Below are positions 1 through 6,424 of a stretch of 7,679 nucleotides of DNA, in pieces. The position numbers and the translations under genes were made by a program. The stretch comes from DASPJQ01 sp035299065. Its GTDB lineage: Bacteria > Bacteroidota > Bacteroidia > Flavobacteriales_D > UBA2798. The DNA is taken from the NCBI GenBank assembly GCA_035299065.1, contig DATGXI010000059.1, positions 1 through 7,679 on the forward strand, written 5' to 3'. Positions within the stretch are counted from its first letter, which is position 1. Each line of letters opens with the position of its first letter. The notes beneath the pieces are model-generated. The model was not told where the DNA came from and did not search any database. It saw only the letters and a program-made list of their open reading frames with translations.

Positions 1-1292
1 CCAGCCGTATCGCTAAACACAATTGAATTCAGGTCAACCTGGTTGCAAACCGGGCCGGGATGGGTGGCGGATATGTACGGATTTAAAGCCGGAATGAGTG
101 TGGTTGTCATTTCAACCGTGTCAACTCCAAATCCTGTTACATAATAGGTAATTGTATCGGTTGGCGAAGCATGTACTGCCAGGCCTGTATCGGTATCAAG
201 AAATGTATTGGGTGTCCAAACCCAATTATAGGCTTCAGCATTTGGTCCTTCTAAGGTTATACCAACTGTTCCACATGCGTAAACCGTATCGTTTACACCA
301 TCGCCCGAAAGCATGTTACCCGATCCTTCATAAACAAATTCAATTTGTTCGGTTGGTGTAGGAATACTGTCAAATACCACGTAGAAATAAAACGTACGGC
401 TTTCGCCTGGCAAAATATTCAACTGGCGATTACCAAGTGAAATGGCCTCATCGGCAACGTTTGTATAGCCTACTGTTCCCGAAATGCCGTAGGAACCTGT
501 CCATATAGTGTAAGCCGAACGGTTGGTGAAACCGCCAATACACACGCGCGTATTTGAATCGGTACCAATCAAACCAATATAAGTGCTCCACCATGCCGTA
601 TCGGCCATTACTGCCGAAACCCTTGATGTAGGATCAGTCATGTTTGGTTGCGCCTCAATGGTATTGGAAGTGGTAAATGTGCCAAAAAGCGATTGGTTGT
701 TATCAGGGTCCAAATTGCGGTAATAGTAAAATTCAGGAATGGTATCGGCACTGTTATTTGTAAGTGTAAACGTAGTTTTATAATGCAGGTCGTTGGTATT
801 TAATTTATAATTGATAAAAAAATCAATGTCATAACCTGAAAGCGTATAGGAACCTTCCCAATCAACACTCTTGTAAGAAGCCGTTGCAATGTAATTTGAA
901 CAGTAGCCTGACATTTCAGTTGGGCCTGCACAGTTGTTATGCGCGGTGGCGTATGGGGGACCTGTTAGTTCATGAATTTCAAAACCCCAGCCATTTTCGG
1001 GAGAACCTGGTAAAATAAAATCACCATCCCAACCGGTGCCTGATCCGGGCATATCCCAATTGTTCATTTGGGGATTGGCCGTCATTCCAAAAAATTGTGT
1101 TGGCCCCGATCGTGTATGATAGGCAGCAGGCCGTGCTCCCTGTAAACTATCAGCTCCCTCGTAACCAAAGTCGCCCTGGATACCAAGTTCAACATAATTA
1201 CCTTTCAGATAAGCCTGGGTGCCTACAATTTGCGCGTACAGGCTTTGAATGCTGCACAAAACAAAAACCAGTAGCATTAAATAAAACTTCAT
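1..1292 (-). CDS. Large secreted protein, probable T9SS cargo (N-terminal 430 residues, 3' end outside window)
   Basis: Open from an ATG at 1292 to the window edge with no stop. Residues 1-20 form a signal peptide (MKFYLMLLVFVLCSIQSLYA) cleaved before Gln21, as is common in Bacteroidota. Residues 22-330 are rich in Gly, Asn, Thr, Trp and aromatics and read as beta-sandwich; they include GNYVELGIQG near residue 31, FYYYRNLDPDNN near 188-199, and CIGGFTNRSAYTIW further on. Residues about 338-387 resemble a PKD/Ig-like unit (YACGTVGITLEG, then YNWVWTP and DTITYYVTG), and another such unit seems to begin before the edge. Multi-domain architecture of this kind is typical of surface or gliding-associated Bacteroidota proteins that end in a T9SS sorting domain; here that end is not visible. 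A decayed paralog just upstream does keep such a domain, which supports the T9SS assignment. No Shine-Dalgarno precedes the start. The exact function is unknown. Confidence 0.85.
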   Translation of the reverse strand, partial: MKFYLMLLVFVLCSIQSLYAQIVGTQAYLKGNYVELGIQGDFGYEGADSLQGARPAAYHTRSGPTQFFGMTANPQMNNWDMPGSGTGWDGDFILPGSPENGWGFEIHELTGPPYATAHNNCAGPTEMSGYCSNYIATASYKSVDWEGSYTLSGYDIDFFINYKLNTNDLHYKTTFTLTNNSADTIPEFYYYRNLDPDNNQSLFGTFTTSNTIEAQPNMTDPTSRVSAVMADTAWWSTYIGLIGTDSNTRVCIGGFTNRSAYTIWTGSYGISGTVGYTNVADEAISLGNRQLNILPGESRTFYFYVVFDSIPTPTEQIEFVYEGSGNMLSGDGVNDTVYACGTVGITLEGPNAEAYNWVWTPNTFLDTDTGLAVHASPTDTITYYVTGFGVDTVEMTTTLIPALNPYISATHPGPVCNQVDLNSIVFSDTA

Positions 1293-1343
1293 TGTTTTTT
1301 TGTGTATTTCATGAACCGGACGGAAGTACATTTTATGAAGATA

Positions 1344-1351
1344 CAAAATTA
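1344..1351 (-). promoter_or_regulatory. Candidate -7 promoter box for the leftward secreted-protein gene
   Basis: On the minus strand this reads TAATTTTG, an exact match to the Bacteroidota -7 consensus TAnnTTTG. It lies about 50 nt before the ATG at 1292, so transcription would start near 1336. I find no convincing TTG/TTTG -33 element at the usual distance, so the call rests on one short motif and its position. Confidence 0.3.
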
Positions 1352-1403
1352 AATGTTCATTTGAAGATTTGTTGTACATGGTATAGGTTTTTTATGGTCA
1401 GGT

Positions 1404-1468
1404 TTATCAATAGCACGGTGCACTGCAAAACAACGTGTTTTTATGCTACAACACACGTTATCAATAGC
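1404..1468. repeat. 11-bp direct repeat flanking a small inverted repeat
   Basis: TTATCAATAGC occurs at 1404-1414 and again at 1458-1468. Between the copies is a 7-bp inverted repeat, AACGTGT at 1432-1438 and ACACGTT at 1453-1459, with a 14-nt loop. The element sits in the 247-bp gap between the dead paralog (ending at 1540) and the promoter region of the live gene. It could be a regulator-binding site, a weak terminator for minus-strand transcripts, or chance. The rest of 1293-1539 holds no gene that I can support. Confidence 0.35.
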
Positions 1469-1539
1469 TACAATTACCGGTCCAGATACTAAAACGCAGG
1501 AATTGTGTTAAAGGGGGGCTTGAACACGGAATATACCGG

Positions 1540-2058
1540 TTAATTTTTCACCGCTTTTTGTAGGCTTATGGCATTGCCTGTGGTGACCTTTACTACATAA
1601 ATACCTTTTTCGTAAGCATGCATACCAGGGGCGATATTCCTTTTCATTAATCACCAATTTTTCGCAAAACCGTCCGCCAAGCTATACTAATTGAATTTCA
1701 TTCATCAAAACATCACTGCTCAGCTGCAAAAATTCATTGGCAGGGTTGGGGTATATTTTAATATAGGTACGGTACAGGCCCAGGTACAACCCACCACATC
1801 AGTAGCCACCACGGTATATGTACCGGGTAAAATGCCCGGTATATTTGCAGTTGTTGTATCCGCCAAATGATTCACATGGATGATGGCCTGCAGGCAAAAC
1901 GTGAACATACCCACCTTCATACCCGTTTACGCTTACACCAACTTCAAGGTAATTTCCTTCAATGAACGCTTCACCGCTTACAATTTATGCATGCAATGTG
2001 CCTGCGTTCAAAAAAAAAAAAAGAAACAGGAAAATTTAAAAAGCACAGGTATTTTCAT
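1540..2058 (-). pseudogene. Remnant of a T9SS-secreted protein, paralog of the next gene
   Basis: Reading from an ATG at 2058, a signal peptide starts (MKIPVLFKFSC then Phe codons) but a run of 13 T (2010-2022) throws it into a TGA. In the shifted frame it continues as LNAGTLHA, then TAA where Gln is expected, then IVSGEAFIEGNYLEVG and GYEGG. This matches residues 22-46 of the downstream gene (IVGTQAYLKGNYVELG, GYEG). After about 40 residues the frame changes to PGILPGTYTVVATDVVGC (about 1839-1786), the end of a repeat-like domain. A further shift gives IKIYPNPANEFLQLSSDV and IQLV, then a TAG at 1684-1682. After one more shift comes MHAYEKGIYVVKVTTG, then NAISLQKAVKN and a TAA at 1542-1540. 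YPNP followed by GIYVVKV is the classic T9SS type A sorting-domain pattern. So both ends survive, the middle is deleted, and at least four frame or stop lesions are present. Sequencing error alone cannot explain this. It is not a functional gene. Confidence 0.85.
2010..2022. repeat. 13-base A/T homopolymer in the pseudogene signal peptide
   Basis: Thirteen A on the plus strand (T on the coding strand) lie inside the hydrophobic core of the pseudogene signal peptide. With 11 or 14 bases the frame would run on into LNAGTLHA; with 13 it hits TGA at once. The length makes it prone to slippage and to assembly error. There is a second stop eight codons later in the restored frame, so slippage could not rescue the gene. 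Confidence 0.8.
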
Positions 2059-2156
2059 GGTTTATCAACTATTAGGGAAACGTGGCTCTTACGAAACGAA
2101 TAAAAATACCATCAACTTTCCAGTCTTTAAATAGCGTCTTTACCAGCCACTTTGTA

Positions 2157-4322
2157 TCACCATCTAAATTCAAGGGCGGCAGAAAAACAATAAGGCTCCT
2201 TTTTAGACACCTGTATAGTGTTCAGGAAATAGTCACCAACTACAAATTTTTGCCCTTCAAAAACAAAAGAAAAGCCATTACCGACCGGAACATTCAGGCC
2301 TACGTTGTAACCAAAATCGTTTAATGTGGCAAGATTAGTATAGTGTTTAATTCCTGCTTTTACCCCAACCTTTTTTATTTTTAGGTTTACCTGCAGCGCG
2401 TTCATAAGATTGTTTTTTGCAACAGAATCAATTATGTTAGTTGAAAAATAACTGCTTGTAAAATTGAAGCTGAATTGAGAACAGGTAAACGTGTTACTGA
2501 AATTTATATTCTGAAATTCGTTCGTAGTTGAATTAATGGTATTTATCTTGAAGTAATTTACGTTAAGACTTGATTGAAAACTATTTTTTTTAAGGCGTTT
2601 GGTATAAGAAAGTGAGCCATTGTACAAATAGCTTTTAAAGTGCAATTGCTGTGGCTGCTCCAGGTAGTTAATTTTTTGCACAATAGGGTTATATGTTAAA
2701 CGCAGGTTCAGACCACGGGTAATTCGATATTGGGTATTTAATCCAAAATTTAAAATATTGTTTGTGACCGCTACAAGGTTATACAGGTTATCAAGGTCAT
2801 TTTTTACAAATGCACCAATGTTCATTTTTTGTGAAATCCTGTGATTTACTTTTGCATTGAGCCTCAAACAATCGTTGTTGACAAACCCCATTCCAAAACT
2901 ACGGTAATACGGCTGTAAGTGTTTTGCCATAACTTTCAATTCGGTTTTGCCCTTAAAAAACGCTGTATTGTAGCTTAAAAAAGCGGCCAATGAATACTTT
3001 GATAAATCCATGAGTCCGTTCAATAATTTACCAGACCGATGTTCTTCAACAAGTGATTTTGCAATAGCCGCATTAAAGCAGTGCTTGCCAATGGTATATT
3101 TTCCACTCAGCTCTGCTACAAAGTTATCTTCCTTTGTATTGGATTTAGCATCACCAACAAGCAACGTATCTCCATAATTTTGGAGTCCCGTTCCATACAA
3201 CATACCTAAATGTACATGATTTTCGTAGAAGTCACCTTTACCTATTTTTACTGCTGCCACCTTTCGTCCCCTGTTTGTGTTGGCAAAATCAAAAAAATTA
3301 GTCACATTTTTCGTTGACAACAGCTGCCTTTCAAAATAGGTATTTGCGAACAAAAAATTATTCATTACCTCTCCATACAGTACTGACATGTATATTCCCT
3401 TAAATTCAAAATCAGAAAAAAAACCATTTACAGGCAATGTGCCATACATTAAATAAGAGTTATTTGGATAACATGTTCCTATTTCAAGGTTTCGTAATTT
3501 AAATTTTTTTCTCAGATCCATTTTGCCTGTTTGGTTTTCAGGAAAATCTGTTTTTTTATTTATTTCCTGGATAGAATCTATTTTTTTTTCAATACCACTT
3601 ATTTCATTTTGAAAAACGGTAATTTGCTGCTGGAGTTTTGCAACCGAATCAACAAATGGATTTGCTATCCCGTATACGCTTATTTTACCGGTATCAAAAC
3701 CAGGATCAAAATGTGGCCGCACTAAAAGGGTATCAACACTATTTGTTATATAGGCAATACTATCAACCAGCAATGTGTCCAATGAATTCAGCACCTTATT
3801 AAGTGTATCATATATTACCGGCTTACCCGGTAAATACCGGGGAATTAAACCCGATTTTTTTTTAAATTCATCCAACAGGTATTGTCGATACAGCAATTTT
3901 TTATACAACTCCTGCCTTTGACGATAAAGCGTATCAAGATCAAACTTACGTAATTGATTCAGCTCGTTTTTTTTTTCCTGAAGTTGTTGCCTGTACTTCT
4001 CGGCATTAAATCTTATCCGAAAATAATTATTGAGACCATAAGGAACACGCATTGTTGCGTACCTGAACTCAACCTGGAAAGGAAAACTGAAAACATTAAA
4101 ACCGGCACTACCCTCAGTTAAAAAAAGTTGATCAGGAAACGAGTCGTCAAATGTATATCCCTGTATAAATCCATATTGGTAACCCGCTCGTAGGTTTGCT
4201 TCATATAAAAAAGGATCCGTCTTTTTAACCGTGTCATGCTGACCATAAACGGGTGTGCACGCTATTGCACAAATAAAAATAAATATGTTGGACAGCGTTC
4301 GGATAAAAGTGGTTTTGACCAA
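2157..4322 (-). CDS. Outer-membrane beta-barrel protein with coiled-coil segments, function unknown
   Basis: This 721-residue protein has an N-terminal signal peptide (about 1-27, basic K3/R8, hydrophobic NIFIFICAIA, cleaved at YG|Q). Residues about 35-105 look beta-rich. Residues 104-155 and 224-258 are charged, Gln/Lys/Leu-rich segments that read as coiled coil. Residues about 160-220 carry repeated DTL/DSI motifs. From about 280 to the end, alternating strands and the terminal AALEFRW (aromatic last residue) fit an outer-membrane beta-barrel. The start is TTG at 4322: there is no in-frame ATG between the upstream stop at 4343-4341 and the signal peptide, and the TTG gives a complete signal peptide. 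A lipoprotein alternative (Cys22 after AIA) fits the lipobox poorly. It is divergent from the RHS-type operon, which suggests but does not prove a shared role, such as export or anchoring. I do not recognise a named family. Confidence 0.8.
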   Translation of the reverse strand: MVKTTFIRTLSNIFIFICAIACTPVYGQHDTVKKTDPFLYEANLRAGYQYGFIQGYTFDDSFPDQLFLTEGSAGFNVFSFPFQVEFRYATMRVPYGLNNYFRIRFNAEKYRQQLQEKKNELNQLRKFDLDTLYRQRQELYKKLLYRQYLLDEFKKKSGLIPRYLPGKPVIYDTLNKVLNSLDTLLVDSIAYITNSVDTLLVRPHFDPGFDTGKISVYGIANPFVDSVAKLQQQITVFQNEISGIEKKIDSIQEINKKTDFPENQTGKMDLRKKFKLRNLEIGTCYPNNSYLMYGTLPVNGFFSDFEFKGIYMSVLYGEVMNNFLFANTYFERQLLSTKNVTNFFDFANTNRGRKVAAVKIGKGDFYENHVHLGMLYGTGLQNYGDTLLVGDAKSNTKEDNFVAELSGKYTIGKHCFNAAIAKSLVEEHRSGKLLNGLMDLSKYSLAAFLSYNTAFFKGKTELKVMAKHLQPYYRSFGMGFVNNDCLRLNAKVNHRISQKMNIGAFVKNDLDNLYNLVAVTNNILNFGLNTQYRITRGLNLRLTYNPIVQKINYLEQPQQLHFKSYLYNGSLSYTKRLKKNSFQSSLNVNYFKINTINSTTNEFQNINFSNTFTCSQFSFNFTSSYFSTNIIDSVAKNNLMNALQVNLKIKKVGVKAGIKHYTNLATLNDFGYNVGLNVPVGNGFSFVFEGQKFVVGDYFLNTIQVSKKEPYCFSAALEFRW

Positions 4323-4415
4323 AAATAGGAAATGTAATGATCAATTTCACCAAAATTTATTTTTATTTGATGATACCATAATATATGCGCGATAATATTC
4401 AATTTGTTAAAATCA

Positions 4416-4431
4416 ACCGTAGAAATACGGT
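4416..4431. promoter_or_regulatory. Perfect 6-bp inverted repeat with GAAA spacer, possible operator
   Basis: ACCGTA-GAAA-TACGGT is a perfect hairpin/palindrome in the divergent intergenic region, about 95 bp from the leftward TTG start and about 240 bp from the rightward ATG. No gene ends here, so a terminator role is unlikely even though AT-rich sequence follows. A dimeric-regulator site or an element in a 5' leader is possible. Confidence 0.35.
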
Positions 4432-4572
4432 ATTTTAAATTTTGTCTGTTTCTTAACGCTTTTGTTTTTCTTCGTTCTTGGTTTGAGTTATGAACAAAAA
4501 ATAAATTTTGGTTTTCAGTTGCTTAACCATAAAAACCAAAAAAATTAAGACAGTATTGAAATTGAAATAATA

Positions 4573-4609
4573 CAGCTAAAAAAAAAATAGTCTACGTTTG
4601 ATTTAGCTG
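4573..4609. repeat. 8-bp inverted repeat flanking the candidate promoter box
   Basis: CAGCTAAA (4573-4580) and its exact reverse complement TTTAGCTG (4602-4609) are separated by 21 nt. The candidate -7 box TACGTTTG lies between them and the right arm covers the predicted transcription start. This geometry suits an operator that blocks RNA polymerase. In such AT-rich DNA an 8-bp match by chance is also possible. Confidence 0.4.
4593..4600 (+). promoter_or_regulatory. Candidate -7 promoter box for the three-gene operon
   Basis: TACGTTTG matches the Bacteroidota -7 consensus TAnnTTTG exactly. Transcription would start near 4607, leaving a leader of about 60 nt before the ATG at 4668. TTG triplets at 4556-4558 and 4562-4564 lie too far upstream to be an ideal -33 element, so the match is partial. 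Confidence 0.35.
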
Positions 4610-4667
4610 AAACCTTTTTTGAATTACCAGGAATTCGGCCGCAAAAAACCAATTAACCTCTTTTACA

Positions 4668-5759
4668 ATGAAGTATTTTTTCAGCCTTTTATTAGGCGTG
4701 GGCATGCTCACCTCTAATGGCCAGATAAGCTTTAGCAGTGCTAACTACAATACCGTTTCACTTAATGAAAGTAATTGTTTGCAAGCCATTGTTTCCAATT
4801 CAGGAAACGCTGTTTCGGCTTACATTACCGTTAGCTGTAAAAACGCTTCAGGAGAAACAATTATTGAGGGGCGAACACGCAATTTTACACTTAATGCCGG
4901 AGTAACTACCATAAGCGGAATCACAACTGGATTTTCACAATTTTCCTATGGAAATTCGGGCAAAGCGCTTTACCTAAAAACGAATGGCATACTTCCGTCT
5001 GGAAATTACACTTATTGCCTTCGTATTTTTCCTTTAAGCGGAGAATTTGATGGAGATGTTTATTGCGAAGAATTTGAGGCAGCAACAGAAGATTTTTTAA
5101 GCCTTGTTTCACCTTATGACAAAGAAGAACTGGAAACAAAGTTGCCCGTTTTAACCTGGTCACACAGTGAGCCCTTTAATGCCCTTGCCAAAAACGAATA
5201 TTTTAAACTTGTAGTAACAGAGATAAAAGAAAACCAAAGTCCGGAACAAGCGATATTTTCAAACCCTGTAATATTTTCAAAAAATTTTCTTACAACACAC
5301 AGCATTCCTTATCCCATGGACGCGAAAGAACTGGAAGAAGGAAAACAGTATGCATGGCAAGTGATGAAGATAGCAAATAATATTATTGTAAACAAAACAG
5401 ATGCCTGGGAATTTTTACTGAAGAAAAAAAACAATCAACCTGATTTAAAATACGCTGTAATGAAAAGCCATTATGATGCCAGCTATTACACTGCTACAAA
5501 TGAGCGGCTATTTTTTCAATTTGAAGAGCCCTATCATGGAACAGAACTCACCTATGAAATTTTCAACACAAAACACAAAACCGTAAAAGCTGACTTGCGC
5601 AATGACGAAAAAAAAGCCGGAAATAATTTAAAGGACCAGGGCAACAATTTGTACCAATTGGATTTAAGTGCTTATAATTTAACTTCTGGCTATTACTTCC
5701 TTGAGATTATTGATGAAAAAAACCACAAATCAGTTTTGAAATTTTACATACCTGAGTAA
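4668..5759 (+). CDS. Exported protein with TANFOR-like and Ig-like domains
   Basis: The first gene of the operon encodes 363 residues. The signal peptide is about 1-18 (MKYFFSLLLGVGMLTSNG, then Gln19). Residues 20-140 form a beta-rich domain ending in LPSGNYTYCLRIFPL (109-123) and VYCEEFEA, a pattern I associate with the TANFOR domain of Tannerella forsythia and other Bacteroidota. Residues about 147-250 look like an Ig/FN3-like module: LPVLTWSHSEPF (159-170), then YFKLVVTEIKE, then EEGKQYAWQVMK. The last part (260-363) ends with LYQLDLSAYNLTSGYYFLEI and KSVLKFYIPE. It resembles a beta-sandwich tail but has no YPNP, so I do not call it a T9SS domain. Such proteins lie on the cell surface or in the periplasm. 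Here it is followed after 2 bp by a lipoprotein gene and then the giant RHS-type gene, so it may assist or partner that protein (inference). The ATG fits the signal peptide; no Shine-Dalgarno is present. Confidence 0.8.
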   Translation: MKYFFSLLLGVGMLTSNGQISFSSANYNTVSLNESNCLQAIVSNSGNAVSAYITVSCKNASGETIIEGRTRNFTLNAGVTTISGITTGFSQFSYGNSGKALYLKTNGILPSGNYTYCLRIFPLSGEFDGDVYCEEFEAATEDFLSLVSPYDKEELETKLPVLTWSHSEPFNALAKNEYFKLVVTEIKENQSPEQAIFSNPVIFSKNFLTTHSIPYPMDAKELEEGKQYAWQVMKIANNIIVNKTDAWEFLLKKKNNQPDLKYAVMKSHYDASYYTATNERLFFQFEEPYHGTELTYEIFNTKHKTVKADLRNDEKKAGNNLKDQGNNLYQLDLSAYNLTSGYYFLEIIDEKNHKSVLKFYIPE

Positions 5760-5761
5760 CC

Positions 5762-6424
5762 ATGAAAGCATTCATTTATTTATCCATTTCAGTTACATTT
5801 TTAGCCAGTTCATGTGGTAAACCCGGGCTTGCGGTTACCGGTGACGAGCGTTTTCATGAATATCCTTCGGAGTTATCGGCCCGTGAATTTGCCGAATGGA
5901 AGAAAAACGAAACACAGTTGCTTTCCCAAAAAAAAACCGAGGATATCACTTTTACAATTTGTTATCAGCCTGCTGAATGGCTTGCTTTAAAATCACTTGG
6001 GAAAAGCGCAAGCAGCGAATTGGTTAACAGGGAAACAAGCAATTACCAGGACTTAATGTACTTCACATTGCGTATGCAATTGAATACAGAACAAACAGAA
6101 CTTTTAAAATTCAGGTGCACGGGCAGCCACAATTATCAGGAACGCGTAAACTACTACTCATTCAAGGTTCAAAATGACATTGGGCTTGTTATAGATAGCA
6201 AAGACACATTACCATGCAGCATCTCACATTTCGAACGCGCGTATACGATAACCAACTATACTGACATAATGCTTGGTTTCAGCATGAAGGAACTGAACAA
6301 ACTTGCTCCTGAATGGAAAACAGTCACTGTTTTATTCAACGACAGGATTTTTGAAAACGCTATAATTCCATTTTCATTTGAACGAAAACAATTATCAAAT
6401 ACACCTAAAGTTAAGGTATCATGA
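5762..6424 (+). CDS. Lipoprotein, second gene of the RHS-type operon
   Basis: The product has 220 residues. The N-terminus MKAFIYLSISVTFLASSCGK is a lipoprotein signal with probable lipidated Cys18 (LASSC; Ser at -1 is tolerated in Bacteroidota). The residues after the Cys (GKPGLAVTGDE) lack the acidic run linked to surface export in Bacteroides, so sidedness is open. The mature part is mixed alpha/beta: a charged region at about 30-60, ITFTICYQPAEWLAL near 62-76, then strands. Near the C-terminus comes DTLPCSISHFERAY (148-161) followed by NYTDIMLGFSM, which has the look of a conserved family core. I recognise no named family. The gene starts 2 bp after the previous stop, and its TGA overlaps the next ATG in ATGA, so it is almost certainly translated coupled to the giant protein. 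A role as dedicated chaperone, anchor or secretion partner is inference from this coupling. Confidence 0.8.
   Translation: MKAFIYLSISVTFLASSCGKPGLAVTGDERFHEYPSELSAREFAEWKKNETQLLSQKKTEDITFTICYQPAEWLALKSLGKSASSELVNRETSNYQDLMYFTLRMQLNTEQTELLKFRCTGSHNYQERVNYYSFKVQNDIGLVIDSKDTLPCSISHFERAYTITNYTDIMLGFSMKELNKLAPEWKTVTVLFNDRIFENAIIPFSFERKQLSNTPKVKVS

Larger units (their letters stand above)
4323..4667. other. Divergent intergenic region between the barrel gene and the RHS-type operon
   Basis: These 345 bp are very AT-rich and hold no open frame that I can support. They contain the ACCGTA/TACGGT palindrome at 4416-4431, the CAGCTAAA/TTTAGCTG inverted repeat at 4573-4609 and a TACGTTTG box at 4593-4600. 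For the leftward gene the best candidate is TAAATTTTG (minus strand, 4359-4351), which has one base too many between TA and TTTG, so I do not call it as a promoter. No riboswitch or RNA gene is recognisable. Confidence 0.7.

Noticed and set aside
1097..1492. 131-residue plus-strand open frame
   Set aside because: It runs antisense through the signal peptide and start of the leftward secreted-protein gene, has no plausible domain, and begins inside coding sequence.
1822..1840. ACCGGG/CCCGGT inverted repeat as a terminator
   Set aside because: It encodes the PGILPG part of the remnant repeat domain, has no T run after it, and lies within the pseudogene.
1720..1920. 66-residue minus-strand open frame
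   Set aside because: Its first residues are the wrong frame of the shared N-terminal motif and its end is the wrong frame of the YPNP region; it is a piece of the pseudogene, not a small gene.
1880..2324. Two overlapping plus-strand open frames
   Set aside because: They are antisense to the pseudogene and to the 3' end of the barrel gene; a lysine run translated from the homopolymer shows that they are non-coding.
4320..4327. TATTTTTG on the minus strand as a promoter box for the barrel gene
   Set aside because: It overlaps the TTG start codon itself and would put the transcript start inside the signal peptide, with no later start codon available.
5690..5759. C-terminus of the 363-residue protein as a T9SS sorting domain
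   Set aside because: The GYYFLEI...LKFYI strand pattern is similar, but the YPNP motif and the usual spacing are absent.
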